Below are positions 1 to 9,538 of a stretch of 64,000 nucleotides of DNA, one piece after another. The stretch comes from Peribacillus sp. FSL H8-0477 (GTDB taxonomy: Bacteria > Bacillota > Bacilli > Bacillales > DSM-1321), in NCBI RefSeq assembly GCF_038002765.1, contig NZ_JBBODE010000002.1, forward strand, positions 806,001 through 870,000, written 5' to 3'. Position 1 is the stretch's first letter; every line of letters starts with the position of its first letter. Under the pieces are notes generated by a model, which saw only the letters and a list, made by a program, of their open reading frames with translations, did no database searches and was not told the DNA's origin. A program made the position numbers and the translations under genes.

Positions 1-1
1 A

Positions 2-247
2 AAAAATGAGACCAAATTGAAACATCTGCCGCTTATTGAGCGGTGGAATGAGATTGAAAAGCATCCTGAATTAGATTGGTATGCTGTTCAACAGGAGTAT
101 CGGGATTATGTGGATTTGGTGAAAATGCTTCAGCTTGTACCAGGCATAGGAGCTGCAGTCGGGGCCTATGCTAACCATAATCTCCTATTGCACCTTGGGG
201 AAACGGCCCAAAATTGCTTCCGTTTGAGAATGTTAGAACAAAAATAA
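2..247 (+). CDS. ecsC: EcsC family protein, C-terminal part (5' end off the window)
   Basis: The reading frame is open from the first bases of the window, so this is the tail of a longer gene; the TTG at 17 is not a convincing start because no ribosome binding site precedes it. The residues around VPGIGAAVGAY followed by NLLLHLGETAQN match the C-terminal end of EcsC proteins, small helical proteins encoded with the EcsAB ABC transporter, which influences protein secretion and proteolysis in B. subtilis. The next gene, yhaA, is also the ecsC neighbour in B. subtilis, which supports the call. The molecular role of EcsC itself is poorly known. It ends in a strong bidirectional hairpin. Confidence 0.75.
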   Translation, partial: KNETKLKHLPLIERWNEIEKHPELDWYAVQQEYRDYVDLVKMLQLVPGIGAAVGAYANHNLLLHLGETAQNCFRLRMLEQK

Positions 248-273
248 GGAACAGGGCAGCCTGTTCCTTATTT
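242..273. terminator. Bidirectional terminator between ecsC and yhaA
   Basis: A 14-bp perfect inverted repeat (core AAGGAACAGG / CCTGTTCCTT, 4-nt loop) has A-rich and T-rich flanks on both sides. It can end ecsC transcription from the left and yhaA transcription from the right. Confidence 0.8.
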
Positions 274-277
274 ATAT

Positions 278-1459
278 CTAGGAATGTTGATGATAAGTAA
301 TGGCTGCTGTACCAAGTGTTTTTGCAGCAATCAGCATCGCTTTTTCATTGAAATCAAACATGGGATGGTGGTGCCCATAGGTGATTTCTCCAGTTGTTTC
401 AGGCATGGCACCCGTAAAGAAAAAGGTTCCCTTTACCTTTTGCAGGTAATAAGCATAATCTTCTCCGCCCATATCTGGGTCACCTTCGTGAAGAATTTCT
501 ACGTCGTTAATGCTTTCAGTCGATTTAAGAAGGAAGTTCGTGACCTCATTATTTGGGATTACAGCGGGATACCCTTGTTCAAAAAGGTATTCATACGTGC
601 AATCAGTAGAAAGGCAAGTCCCTTTAACAATTCGTTCAATCTCTGCTTCAATAAAATTTCGTGTTTCATCATTAAAGGTTCGAACTGTGCCAATGAGTGT
701 TGCAGTGTCGGCAATTACATTAAAAGTATTATCAGCAACAAAAGAACCAATCGTAACAACGGCAGGATCAATGGGATTGATACGTCTGCTGACTATTTGC
801 TGAAGTGTGGTCACAAGCTGAGCACCCGCAACAATGGCGTCCTTTGTTTCATGAGGTTTTGCTCCATGACCGCCTTTCCCCTGAATAGTTATCGTAAAAC
901 GATCAGCAGCAGCCATTATAGGACCAAGAGAGTATTGGAGTGTGCCAGTCGGAACGGTCACCCATAAGTGTGTACCAAATATGACATCTACCCCATCGAG
1001 ACACCCAGCTTCAATCATTGGTTTAGCCCCGCCTGGAGAATATTCTTCTGCATGCTGGTGGATAAATACATAGGTACCTTCAAGATTGTCTCTTAATTCA
1101 TTAATAATTTTGGCTAAGAGTAAAAGCGTTGCCGTATGCCCGTCATGCCCACACGCATGCATCACACCAGGGACGGTAGATTTATAGGGGACATCCTTTA
1201 AATCTTGAATAGGGAGAGCATCAAAGTCAGCGCGCAGGGCAACTGTTTTCCCCGGCTTTGCACCATACACTCTGGCAATGACTCCATTGCCGCCTATATT
1301 TGTTTCAACTTCAATGTCTAATTTACGATAAAAGTCAGCTATAAAGGCAGCTGTTTTCGTTTCTTTGAATGAAACTTCTGGGTGCTGGTGAAGATAGCGC
1401 CTGATTTTAATCATCTCTTCAAATGATTGCTCGAGGCGGGTATGTAATAGATTAATCAT
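278..1459 (-). CDS. yhaA: M20 family amidohydrolase (YhaA-like)
   Basis: A 393-residue protein of the M20D/AmiH class, metal-dependent hydrolases of N-acyl amino acids and related amides, acting in the cytosol. Visible family marks are RRYLHQHPE near the N terminus, the metal-binding segment HACGHDGHTA (about residues 102-111), a dimerisation-domain segment GKGGHGAKPHE near residue 195 and the late motif MGGEDYAYY near residue 340. Length matches the family. On the minus strand the ATG at 1459 follows an AGGAGGC sequence at good distance. The substrate cannot be read from sequence; YhaA in B. subtilis is likewise annotated only as an amidohydrolase. Confidence 0.88.
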   Translation of the reverse strand: MINLLHTRLEQSFEEMIKIRRYLHQHPEVSFKETKTAAFIADFYRKLDIEVETNIGGNGVIARVYGAKPGKTVALRADFDALPIQDLKDVPYKSTVPGVMHACGHDGHTATLLLLAKIINELRDNLEGTYVFIHQHAEEYSPGGAKPMIEAGCLDGVDVIFGTHLWVTVPTGTLQYSLGPIMAAADRFTITIQGKGGHGAKPHETKDAIVAGAQLVTTLQQIVSRRINPIDPAVVTIGSFVADNTFNVIADTATLIGTVRTFNDETRNFIEAEIERIVKGTCLSTDCTYEYLFEQGYPAVIPNNEVTNFLLKSTESINDVEILHEGDPDMGGEDYAYYLQKVKGTFFFTGAMPETTGEITYGHHHPMFDFNEKAMLIAAKTLGTAAITYHQHS

Positions 1460-1562
1460 CGTATAGCCTCCTTTTTATCGTTATCAAAATTTTTAAATAA
1501 TTCCAATTATAGCATAGTAAATAAAGTGCGGGGGGAGGATTTTTCGAAAGGTCTCTCAGCAT

Positions 1563-2237
1563 ATGGAGGAGAATCAATACGCAATGAAAAAAACAAAACT
1601 TCCGACATTATTAGTTATTTCTTTAGTATGTATCATGTTAATTTCACTGTTTCTTTATATATTGGACGGAATTAACCAAGGATCATTAAATAATTTTGAC
1701 CATACACTTCAACAGTACCTAACTATAGGTGAAAATAGTATATGGCATAGTGTATTCTTTGTCATTACTAAATTAGGTTCCAAGATTACGTTAATTCCTG
1801 GGAGTATCCTGCTGATAACCTGGCTATGGATAAGAAAGAAGGATTACCAGGGAATGATCATGTTTCTAATTGGTGTGGCAGGAGGAGACCAATTAAATAA
1901 ATGGATAAAGGCGTTGGTGGAAAGAGAGCGGCCTTCTATTAATAAAGCAATTGATGCGCTTGGTTATAGTTTTCCTAGTGGTCATGCGATGATTGGAATA
2001 ATCTTTTACATGCTTATTGCTTATTTTGTCACTAGCGGTCTTAAAGGAGGCGTGGTGAAAAAACTTGTCTGGTCAACAGCAGCTCTATTAGTTCTATTAA
2101 TAGGGGTAAGCCGAGTCGTTCTTCTAGCACATTTTCCATCAGATGTAATCGCCGGGTATGCCCTTGGGTCTGTTGTAATTATTCTTTGTCTGCTGCTATA
2201 CAAAAAATGGACTGCGCCCATAAAAAATACGACCTGA
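1563..2237 (+). CDS. PAP2 superfamily lipid phosphatase
   Basis: A membrane phosphatase of the PAP2 family, which dephosphorylates lipid phosphates such as undecaprenyl pyrophosphate or phosphatidylglycerol phosphate outside the membrane. All three active-site motifs are present: K-x6-RP (KALVERERP), PSGHA, and SR-x5-H-x3-D (SRVVLLAHFPSD). About six hydrophobic segments are visible, the first at residues 14-32. The start is uncertain: the ATG at 1563 lies within a GGAGG-like sequence, so the in-frame ATG at 1584 (MKKTKLP) may be the true one. The stop lies inside the following terminator hairpin. The lipid substrate is not determined. Confidence 0.85.
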   Translation: MEENQYAMKKTKLPTLLVISLVCIMLISLFLYILDGINQGSLNNFDHTLQQYLTIGENSIWHSVFFVITKLGSKITLIPGSILLITWLWIRKKDYQGMIMFLIGVAGGDQLNKWIKALVERERPSINKAIDALGYSFPSGHAMIGIIFYMLIAYFVTSGLKGGVVKKLVWSTAALLVLLIGVSRVVLLAHFPSDVIAGYALGSVVIILCLLLYKKWTAPIKNTT

Positions 2238-2254
2238 AACAGGTCATATTTTTT
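2222..2254. terminator. Bidirectional terminator between the PAP2 gene and yhfA
   Basis: Inverted repeat TACGACCTG / CAGGTCATA with a 3-nt loop, one mismatch, flanked by A-run and T-run on each side. It overlaps the last codons of the PAP2 gene and lies just beyond the yhfA stop. Confidence 0.75.
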
Positions 2255-2256
2255 AT

Positions 2257-3645
2257 TTAAATTAGGAACATCGCGACAATCGTAGTGACGAAAAGACCAA
2301 TGCACACGGGGGCGAGATTCCTTCGTGCGAGTTCAAAAGGATCAACATTACAAATGGCAGCGGCGGGGATTAGCGCCCAAGGAACCAGTGTACCACCACC
2401 AACCCAGATGGCTGATAGCTGACCTAAAGCAGTCAGTGTGGCTGCACCTCCTCCAATAGCGGCTGAGAATAAATGAGCAACCGATCCGGTCAGGGATATA
2501 CCAGAAAAGCCGGACCCGTCTAACCCAGTTATAGCCCCAACCGTCGTCAAGGTTACTGCTGCAATTTCCTTCGATAATGGTACCGATGCGGCTAATGCTC
2601 CACCCAGGTCATTAACTATTCCTTGAGAATCAGAAGGCAGATAGTCACCAAGTATTTTTGCGAATCCTGAATCTCCTAAATAAAAAAAGGCAGCAATAGG
2701 GATGACTGGACCAAATACTTTAAAACCAAATTGAAACCCTTCTATTAAATAACTGGTTATTTTCTCAAGTCCGTCCTTTCGATGGGAAGTTAACGAAAGT
2801 ATGACTAATATAAAAACAGCTGTTCCGCCAATAAGGGCTGTAGCATCGCCGCCCTGAAGCTTGAGGACAGACATTGTGATGACATCTGCAATAAAGGCTA
2901 ATGGGATAAAGAAGGCGAAGAATTTCCGTTGACCAGATGGTAGAAAGTGATCCTTCTCGGAGTCTTCATTAGCGATAGATGATTCTTCCTCTAAGAATTT
3001 CCCCTTATTCATATCTCGTTTAAGTAGAAAGAAGGCCACAAGTGTGGTAACAATCCCCATTGTAATAACCAGTGGTATGCTTGCCTGGATAACAGAAGAG
3101 ACTGGAAGCGACGCAGCATCTGCAGTTAATTTAGGTGCTCCTTGAATGACAAAATCCCCTGATAAAGCAATCCCGTGACCAAAAAGGTTCATAGCCATGG
3201 CCACTCCTAAAGCGGGAAGTCCAGCGCGTAAAGCGACAGGGAGGAGAACCGCGCCAAGCAGAGCAACAGCCGGGGAAGGCCAGAAAAACCAAGATATTAT
3301 CATCATTAAAATTCCAATAATCCAGAATGCAAGTGCAGGTGTTTTAATGAATTTGGTAAAAGGAGATATCATAGCTTCATTAATGCCGGTTCGGGTAAGC
3401 ACTCGACTCATCGCAACAATGATGGAGATGATCAGGATAGTAGGTGCTAATTCGATAATTGCATAGATAAAGCTGTTGAAAATTCCGCTTATAGAAGCAG
3501 AAAAGCTGGCAGTGGCTAATAAAGCGATCGAAAAGATACCGAGAATACACATGAACGTAGTATCTCGTCTTTTTATCATACATCCAATAATCAAAAGAAT
3601 GAATCCCACATAGGTCCAATGCAATACGGTTAATTCCACACCCAT
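2257..3645 (-). CDS. yhfA: Multi-spanning membrane transporter, YhfA-like
   Basis: A 462-residue polytopic membrane protein with roughly a dozen hydrophobic stretches, rich in Gly/Ala, resembling B. subtilis YhfA, an uncharacterised permease of the anion/gluconate transporter type. The ATG at 3645 is preceded on the minus strand by GGAGGATG. There is a hydrophilic loop near residue 215-235. It stands alone, convergent with the PAP2 gene and divergent from liaF. Substrate unknown; the transporter class is inferred from overall topology and remembered synteny with yhaA and yhf genes. Confidence 0.72.
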   Translation of the reverse strand: MGVELTVLHWTYVGFILLIIGCMIKRRDTTFMCILGIFSIALLATASFSASISGIFNSFIYAIIELAPTILIISIIVAMSRVLTRTGINEAMISPFTKFIKTPALAFWIIGILMMIISWFFWPSPAVALLGAVLLPVALRAGLPALGVAMAMNLFGHGIALSGDFVIQGAPKLTADAASLPVSSVIQASIPLVITMGIVTTLVAFFLLKRDMNKGKFLEEESSIANEDSEKDHFLPSGQRKFFAFFIPLAFIADVITMSVLKLQGGDATALIGGTAVFILVILSLTSHRKDGLEKITSYLIEGFQFGFKVFGPVIPIAAFFYLGDSGFAKILGDYLPSDSQGIVNDLGGALAASVPLSKEIAAVTLTTVGAITGLDGSGFSGISLTGSVAHLFSAAIGGGAATLTALGQLSAIWVGGGTLVPWALIPAAAICNVDPFELARRNLAPVCIGLFVTTIVAMFLI

Positions 3646-3870
3646 GACGCATCCTCCAGCCTTTTATCTTAATTTGTCTATTTAGGATATGATGGGCGCA
3701 TATTTATGTGAATGAATCTCTCCGTCTGTAGACGGAGAAAAATAGAAACTACAGAAGGTATTTATGGGAAAGACTTCATGATAGATTTAAGGAGAATGAT
3801 CAACCTGAAAGAGGAGCTTTATCGACCAATGAAGAATAGTATAATAGAGGGAATGAGAGGAAACGGTGTA

Positions 3871-4878
3871 ATGAAAAAGCGTTCGTTGAACCGAGCATTA
3901 GCTGCAAGCATACTTTTATTAACCGGTTTTTTATTGTTGCTTATCAATATAGGAGTCATTTCCTTGGAAATAAAGGAGATGTTTGTCGAGGTTTATCCTA
4001 TCCTTCTACTACTAGCAGGGATATATCTGTTTATTTCCTGTTTTTCTAGGCAATCTGGAAATAAACTATTTATCGGGTTGTTTTTGATTACCTATTCAAC
4101 TTTATTACTAATTAGTAAATTTACGAATTTAGACTTTAAGATTTGGAATTTATGGCCTTTATTAATTGTTTTTATTGGCCTACAGCTCTTACTTAGTAAA
4201 AATAATCGCATTGTATCTAAAGATAAAACTGAATATTATGAAGATGAAACCTTGAACACTAAACCTAATGAACAAGGTGATTACAGTCAGAAGATAGAAG
4301 AAGCGCTTATACATTTGGAAAATGGGAAAGAAAAACTACGAGAATTATCCGGTAAAAAAGCAGACGAACAGACTCATGGGATTATTCATCAGCAAATTGA
4401 GGATGTATGGACTGAAATAAATAAAAGCCAAGAGACAATTAATTTGTTAAAACTCACAGGGAAACCTGAGCTTAGAAAGAAAAAAAGTAAGGAGAAGTCA
4501 AAAGTAAGATATTCAAAAATGATAACCTTGGGATCAGTGGACTTTAATCAAAGTAATTGGCATTTGGAACCGATGAATATTTATCACGGCATTGGTGACT
4601 ATTCTTTTGACTTAAATAAAGCATATATCCCTGAACGAGAAACATTAATCCAATTAAAAGGTTGGATAGGTGATGTGAATATCCTTATTCCAGAGGATAT
4701 CCCGATTCGTGTCCAAGCAAAAGTAACGATTGGTGAAGTGACTATTTTTTCCTCATCTTCTGCACACGTTTTTGGACCAAATGTCTACTTCGAGTCTCCA
4801 CAATACGAAGAGGCAGTCAAAAAAATCGATTTTGTCATTGATATGATGATTGGTGAAGTGAAGATAGATAAAGTGTAG
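3871..4878 (+). CDS. liaF: LiaF-family inhibitor of envelope-stress signalling
   Basis: First gene of a liaF-liaS-liaR operon. LiaF is a membrane protein that keeps the LiaS kinase inactive until cell-wall antibiotics act. I start at ATG 3871 (MKKRSLNRAL) because GAGAGG lies just upstream; longer in-frame starts back to 3712 have no such signal and would cross an 8-bp hairpin at 3719-3738. The 335 residues comprise four N-terminal membrane helices, a charged, probably coiled-coil middle (about residues 125-205), and a C-terminal LiaF domain with the repeated IGxVxI pattern ending IGEVKIDKV. The middle segment makes it longer than the roughly 240-residue B. subtilis LiaF. Confidence 0.82.
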   Translation: MKKRSLNRALAASILLLTGFLLLLINIGVISLEIKEMFVEVYPILLLLAGIYLFISCFSRQSGNKLFIGLFLITYSTLLLISKFTNLDFKIWNLWPLLIVFIGLQLLLSKNNRIVSKDKTEYYEDETLNTKPNEQGDYSQKIEEALIHLENGKEKLRELSGKKADEQTHGIIHQQIEDVWTEINKSQETINLLKLTGKPELRKKKSKEKSKVRYSKMITLGSVDFNQSNWHLEPMNIYHGIGDYSFDLNKAYIPERETLIQLKGWIGDVNILIPEDIPIRVQAKVTIGEVTIFSSSSAHVFGPNVYFESPQYEEAVKKIDFVIDMMIGEVKIDKV

Positions 4879-4889
4879 AAAGTAGTGAA

Positions 4890-5930
4890 ATGATGAAAGG
4901 ATTTAAATCAACTTTCTTTCAAAGTTATGTAATGAATGCAATGTTTAGTTCGTTGTTTTTCTTTATTCTCCTTCAAGTGTATTTGCTGGCAGTGAAAAAC
5001 CCCGCCTTTTCCATAAAAACATCGCTTATTCTATCGTTTTTTGTCATGGTATTACTGATGGTTTGTTCTATTTATTTTGGCATTCGCAATTTGTTTATCT
5101 TAAATGGTAAGCTTTCTAAAATTAGTGGTTATCTTGCGAGTCTGCGGAATGGGAAATTTCCTGACCAATTAAAAGTAGAACATACAGAAGAAACAGCACG
5201 AATGATAACAGAAGTGAATTTGCTTGGAGAGTACGTGCAGGAACAAATTGAACTTTTACAGAAAATGTCTAATGAGAAACTAGTTCTCTCTGAACAAGTA
5301 CATACTGCGGCAGTGATTGAAGAAAGGCAGAGAATCGCAAGAGATCTACACGATGCGGTCAGTCAACAACTATTTGCATTAAGCATGATGTCAGCGACAG
5401 CTATTAAACTATTTGATGAATACCCTGAAGCTGCCCGAGAACAACTCATTCAAATGGCGGATATATCTGTTAAAGCACAGGGAGAGATGCGCGCACTGCT
5501 TATGCATTTAAGGCCGGTTGAATTACAAAAAGACTCATTGTGTGACGGAATCATCAAGCTATTACGAGAGTTGAAATCCAAGACCAATCATCATTTTCAA
5601 GGAAGTATTGATGAAGTCTGCGGTTTAACAAAAGCAGCAGAAGAGCATTTGTTTAGAATAGTTCAAGAAGCTGTTTCCAATATTATTCGGCATGCAGAAG
5701 CTGGGAAGATAAAAGTTGAACTGTCCGAGGAAGAGGGATATGTTCATTTATTTATCAGTGACGATGGAAAAGGATTCGATCCTGAAGATAAAAAAATGAT
5801 TTCCTACGGTATTCGATCCATGAAGGAACGGTGTAAGGAAATAGGGGGCGTGATTCAAATACGCTCGATTTACCATGAAGGTACGTATATCGATATTAAA
5901 GTTCCTGTAAAGGGTGGAAAAGATGACTAA
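4890..5930 (+). CDS. liaS: LiaS-like sensor histidine kinase
   Basis: A 346-residue NarL-class (HisKA_3) sensor kinase. Two N-terminal membrane helices (about 12-35 and 45-66) with a very short external loop mark an intramembrane-sensing kinase. The phospho-acceptor segment is ERQRIARDLHD (about residue 145-155), followed by a HATPase domain with EAVSNIIRHA and DDGKGFD. It sits 11 bases after liaF and overlaps liaR by 8 bases, so the three are co-transcribed and partly translationally coupled. By family it phosphorylates LiaR under lipid II-directed stress. Confidence 0.87.
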   Translation: MMKGFKSTFFQSYVMNAMFSSLFFFILLQVYLLAVKNPAFSIKTSLILSFFVMVLLMVCSIYFGIRNLFILNGKLSKISGYLASLRNGKFPDQLKVEHTEETARMITEVNLLGEYVQEQIELLQKMSNEKLVLSEQVHTAAVIEERQRIARDLHDAVSQQLFALSMMSATAIKLFDEYPEAAREQLIQMADISVKAQGEMRALLMHLRPVELQKDSLCDGIIKLLRELKSKTNHHFQGSIDEVCGLTKAAEEHLFRIVQEAVSNIIRHAEAGKIKVELSEEEGYVHLFISDDGKGFDPEDKKMISYGIRSMKERCKEIGGVIQIRSIYHEGTYIDIKVPVKGGKDD

Positions 5931-6570
5931 AATTCGTTTAGTAGTGGTGGATGATCATGAGCTTGTAAGGAAAGGAATTTTGTCCTTTTTATTGACAGAA
6001 CCTGATATAGAGGTAGTGGGTGAAGGGAAAAGCGGCATAGAAGCTATACAGTTGACTAAGGAACATACACCTGATGTAGTACTCATGGACTTATTAATGG
6101 AAAATGGTAATGGTATTGAAGCAACTAAGGAAATAGTAGACGCAGGATTAAATAGTCGGGTAGTGATTTTGACGAGCTACTATGATGAAAAGGAAGTAAT
6201 CCCGGCACTCGAGGCAGGAGCTTTCAGCTTTTTATTAAAAACATCCTCGGCAGCTGAAGTGGTAACAGCCATCCGTAAAGCTGCTAAAGGAGAGTCCGTC
6301 ATTGAGCCAAAGGTAACGAATGTTATGGTGAAGCGCTTGAGACATCATGAAAACAAATTACATGATACTTTAACCGAGAGAGAAATGGATGTTTTGCAAT
6401 GCATCAGTGAAGGTATGACAAATGCGGAAATATCAGAGGACTTATTCATAGGTATCAAAACCGTGAAAACTCATGTTAGTAATATCTTAAGCAAGCTGAC
6501 TGTTGCCGATCGAACCCAGGCTGCTGTTTATGCCAATAGAAATCACATTAGTAAACCGAAAAAAGACTGA
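5923..6570 (+). CDS. liaR: LiaR-like response regulator (NarL/LuxR type)
   Basis: Receiver domain followed by a LuxR-type helix-turn-helix. The acidic pocket VVDDHE, phospho-acceptor Asp in VVLMDLLM and the conserved Lys in FLLKTSS are visible; the DNA-binding end shows LTEREMDVLQ and IKTVKTHVSNIL. I start at ATG 5923 (MTKIRLVVVDD), 8 bases inside liaS, with AAGGG upstream; a GTG at 5914 would add three residues. No liaIH-like target genes are in the window, so targets are unknown. Confidence 0.88.
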   Translation: MTKIRLVVVDDHELVRKGILSFLLTEPDIEVVGEGKSGIEAIQLTKEHTPDVVLMDLLMENGNGIEATKEIVDAGLNSRVVILTSYYDEKEVIPALEAGAFSFLLKTSSAAEVVTAIRKAAKGESVIEPKVTNVMVKRLRHHENKLHDTLTEREMDVLQCISEGMTNAEISEDLFIGIKTVKTHVSNILSKLTVADRTQAAVYANRNHISKPKKD

Positions 6571-6589
6571 ACTCTTTTCGGTTCAGTCT
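6559..6589 (-). terminator. Terminator for hmoB overlapping the end of liaR
   Basis: AGACTGAAC / GTTCAGTCT stem with an 8-nt loop. Read on the minus strand it is followed by a run of T residues, so it ends hmoB; on the plus strand there is no T-run, so liaR may use it only weakly. Confidence 0.65.
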
Positions 6590-7095
6590 GCTCTGTCTCT
6601 AAGTCCCAATTTGTATTGATTAACATATGGCGGACCGGAGAATATGTTTTTATTAAGGTCTTGCCAAGTGTTCGTGCTTTTGTCTGCACTAGACGAAAAA
6701 TGGTTCTTCCAACTAGAACTGCTCGATTCGTTTTGCCAGACAGTAAGAATGACATATGTATCGGAATTTAATGGGCGAAGGATTCGTAGTGCTAGAAAAC
6801 CGGATTCATTTTCAATCGTTTCAGCACGCTTTTTATATCGATGTTCAAAACCTGGACGTTCCTCTTCTCGAACAGGAATGTTATCGAGCACAACAAACCC
6901 AACTTCAGACAACGCCCCTCTTTGATCGACGACCTCGAATTTACGCGGTGAAGCAAATACCGTTTTTTTACCCTCTGTTTCCTGTAGTAACACCGCTTTC
7001 TCGAAATTCTCCATTAGTAATAGATTTTCTTTCTGATGTTTACTCTTGATTTCTTTTAAGAATTCATAGGTTCCTGATGTAATATATACGTACAT
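6583..7095 (-). CDS. hmoB: Heme-degrading monooxygenase HmoB-like
   Basis: A 170-residue protein with a C-terminal antibiotic-biosynthesis-monooxygenase fold; the segment from RPGFEHRYKKRAE through FLALRILRPL and VWQNESS matches HmoB (YhgC) of B. subtilis, which opens the heme ring to release iron. The start is placed at the ATG of MYVYITSG, with GGAGGTG eight bases upstream; the GTG at 7104 would overlap that site. It lies back to back with the hem genes, as in B. subtilis, linking heme synthesis with heme turnover. Confidence 0.82.
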   Translation of the reverse strand: MYVYITSGTYEFLKEIKSKHQKENLLLMENFEKAVLLQETEGKKTVFASPRKFEVVDQRGALSEVGFVVLDNIPVREEERPGFEHRYKKRAETIENESGFLALRILRPLNSDTYVILTVWQNESSSSSWKNHFSSSADKSTNTWQDLNKNIFSGPPYVNQYKLGLRDRAD

Positions 7096-7203
7096 TGCCA
7101 ACACCTCCCATTATTTTATATACTGTATTGTACCCAAAAATAAGATGGGTAATCTAGTTTAACGATCCGAGTGTATGCTCTAATCGTTAAAAACGGCGAT
7201 TTT

Positions 7204-7230
7204 TTGACAATTGCCTAGGTTTCCTATACT
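7204..7230 (+). promoter_or_regulatory. Candidate sigma-A promoter of the hemEHG operon
   Basis: TTGACA at 7204 and TATACT at 7225 are separated by 15 bases, shorter than ideal. The 376-base gap between hmoB and hemE otherwise holds an AT-rich leader, a small hairpin around 7388-7406, and a weak Shine-Dalgarno (AAAGGTGG) before hemE. No riboswitch was recognised there. Confidence 0.4.
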
Positions 7231-7471
7231 TACATAGTAGAAACGGCTATAGTTGAGAAGGAATTCAATTTGAAATTTTCTTTCCTTCTGCTATTCTATT
7301 TAAGGAAAGTTTAAAATATTTTCTTAACATTTATCTAATTAAAGTTTTTCAACAATATGACTAGCGTCTAGTGTGGATTGTTTCTCCAGAACTGTAAAGG
7401 GTTCTGATACGTTGGATTGTTATGATTCAGGAGATATAGTTTTTCTAGCCACGCTCGAAAGGTGGATTTCA

Positions 7472-8509
7472 ATGACAAAAGAATTTAATGATACATTATT
7501 AAGAGCTGCAAAAGGGGAAAAGACAGACCATGTACCGGTATGGTATATGCGTCAGGCAGGCAGATCACAGCCAGAGTACCGTAAGATTAAGGAACAATAC
7601 TCTTTATTCGAAATTACACACCAGCCTGAACTATGTGCTTATGTAACAAGATTGCCAGTTGAACAATATAATGTGGATGCTGCCATTCTTTATAAGGATA
7701 TAATGACACCTCTTCCTGCACTTGGAGTGGATGTTGAAATTAAATCTGGAATAGGTCCAGTCATTGCAAATCCTATTAAATCATTAGCGGATGTAGGCAA
7801 ACTTGGTGAACTATCTCCAGAAGATGATGTGCCTTACGTGTTGGATACCATCAAGCTATTAACGACTGAACAGTTGTCGGTTCCGTTAATTGGTTTTTCG
7901 GGCGCACCATTTACGCTTGCTTCATATATGATTGAAGGTGGACCTTCTAAAAATTATAACAAAACAAAAGCATTTATGTATTCAGAGCCGCAAGCATGGT
8001 TTGCTCTAATGGATAAATTAGCTGATATGATTATTATTTACGTGAAAGCTCAAATAAAAGCAGGGGTAAAGGCAGTTCAAATCTTTGATTCTTGGGTTGG
8101 GGCGTTAAATGTAGAAGATTATCGAATCTTTATTAAACCAATCATGAATCGTATTTTCTCAGAACTTCGTGAAGAAAATGTACCTCTTATTATGTTTGGA
8201 GTCGGTGCAAGCCATCTTGCATTAGAGTGGAATGATCTTCCAATCGATGTTCTTGGTTTAGATTGGCGTTTACCAATAACGGAAGCAAGAAATAAAGGAA
8301 TTACGAAAAATCTAATGGGCAATTTAGATCCGGCCATTCTTTTATCTTCTTGGGATGTTATTGAGGAACGTGCGAAGAAAATACTTGATCAAGGGATGGA
8401 ACAGCCTGGCTACATCTTTAACTTAGGCCATGGTGTTTTCCCAGAGGTAAATCCAGAAGTTCTGAGGAAATTGACAACTCTAATTCATGAATACTCTTCA
8501 TGGAAATAA
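7472..8509 (+). CDS. hemE: Uroporphyrinogen III decarboxylase
   Basis: Converts uroporphyrinogen III to coproporphyrinogen III in the coproporphyrin-dependent heme pathway of Gram-positive bacteria. The 345 residues show the signature [14 protein letters not shown] near the N terminus (after about 20 residues), the substrate-binding stretch [13 protein letters not shown], and the late [15 protein letters not shown] use ATG 7472 ([10 protein letters not shown]) with AAAGGTGG upstream, because residues encoded before it do not resemble the family. First gene of hemE-hemH-hemG. Confidence 0.96.
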   Translation: MTKEFNDTLLRAAKGEKTDHVPVWYMRQAGRSQPEYRKIKEQYSLFEITHQPELCAYVTRLPVEQYNVDAAILYKDIMTPLPALGVDVEIKSGIGPVIANPIKSLADVGKLGELSPEDDVPYVLDTIKLLTTEQLSVPLIGFSGAPFTLASYMIEGGPSKNYNKTKAFMYSEPQAWFALMDKLADMIIIYVKAQIKAGVKAVQIFDSWVGALNVEDYRIFIKPIMNRIFSELREENVPLIMFGVGASHLALEWNDLPIDVLGLDWRLPITEARNKGITKNLMGNLDPAILLSSWDVIEERAKKILDQGMEQPGYIFNLGHGVFPEVNPEVLRKLTTLIHEYSSWK

Positions 8510-8589
8510 CAATGTGCTCAACTGTTTGATTTTAAACATTTTTGCAGGCATGATAAGTAGGACAAACTTTTAAATGAGGTGTAATTGGA

Positions 8590-9525
8590 ATGAGCAGAAA
8601 GAAAATGGGCCTATTGGTTATGGCATATGGAACTCCCTATCAAGAAGAAGATATTGAACGATACTATACACATATTCGTCATGGAAGAAGGCCGTCTGAA
8701 GAACTGATTGCAGACCTGAAAGGACGCTACGAAGCAATTGGCGGATTGTCTCCGTTAGCTAAAATAACTGACGCACAGGCTGCAGCTCTTGAGAGTAAAT
8801 TAAATGCGAGTCAAGATCAGATAGAATTTAAAACATACTTAGGCTTAAAACATATTGAACCTTTCATAGAAGATGCCGTGCAACAAATGAAAGAAGATGG
8901 CATAGAGGAAGCAGTTAGTATTGTATTAGCTCCTCATTTCTCTACGTTTAGTGTGAAATCATATAATGACCGTGCTAAACAAGAATCGGATAAGATTAAT
9001 GGACCGGCTATTGTTTCTGTTGAAAGCTGGTATCAAGAGCCGAAATTTATTCAATATTGGGTTGATCAATTACAAGCAACCATTCGTACAATGACTCCCG
9101 AACAAAAGGAAGATTTCGTTTTAGTAGTTTCAGCACACAGCCTGCCTGAAAAAATCTTGCAAAACGGCGATCCTTACCCTGATCAATTGCATGAAACAGC
9201 TAAACTAATTGCTGAAGCTGCCAATGTGAAAAATTACGCAGTCGGCTGGCAAAGTGCTGGACAAACTCCAGAACCATGGCTTGGACCAGATGTACAAGAT
9301 TTGACAAGAGACTTATTTAACGAAAAAGGCTATAAAGCATTCATCTATATTCCAGCAGGTTTTATCGCGGAGCATTTAGAAGTACTTTATGACAATGATT
9401 ACGAATGTAAAGTGGTTACCGATGAAATTGGAGCTGCCTATTATCGTCCAGAAATGCCTAATGCGAACCCAGCATTCATTGATGCACTGGCAACAGTCAT
9501 CAAGAAACGTTTGAATCAGGAATAA
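8590..9525 (+). CDS. hemH: Coproporphyrin III ferrochelatase
   Basis: Inserts Fe(II) into coproporphyrin III; 311 residues, the usual length for soluble Firmicutes HemH/CpfC. Marks include [10 protein letters not shown] at the N terminus, HIRHGRRPS, the active-site His in [13 protein letters not shown] (about 183), and the acidic segment [16 protein letters not shown] (about residues 258-273). AGGTG precedes the ATG. It lies 80 bases after hemE and 13 bases before hemG, consistent with one operon. Confidence 0.96.
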   Translation: MSRKKMGLLVMAYGTPYQEEDIERYYTHIRHGRRPSEELIADLKGRYEAIGGLSPLAKITDAQAAALESKLNASQDQIEFKTYLGLKHIEPFIEDAVQQMKEDGIEEAVSIVLAPHFSTFSVKSYNDRAKQESDKINGPAIVSVESWYQEPKFIQYWVDQLQATIRTMTPEQKEDFVLVVSAHSLPEKILQNGDPYPDQLHETAKLIAEAANVKNYAVGWQSAGQTPEPWLGPDVQDLTRDLFNEKGYKAFIYIPAGFIAEHLEVLYDNDYECKVVTDEIGAAYYRPEMPNANPAFIDALATVIKKRLNQE

Positions 9526-9538
9526 AAAAAAGAAGGCG

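Noticed and set aside
284-967. Long plus-strand open frame opposite yhaA
   Set aside because: Shadow of the well-supported M20 hydrolase; basic, Cys-rich translation with no family pattern and no ribosome site.
3712-3870. N-terminal extension of LiaF and an 8-bp hairpin TCTCCGTC/GACGGAGA at 3719-3738
   Set aside because: The extension has no ribosome binding site and does not look like LiaF. The hairpin lacks a T-run and its role could not be stated.
7096-7471. Riboswitch or heme-responsive leader before hemE
   Set aside because: Only one weak hairpin and no known riboswitch pattern; the leader is not distinctive.
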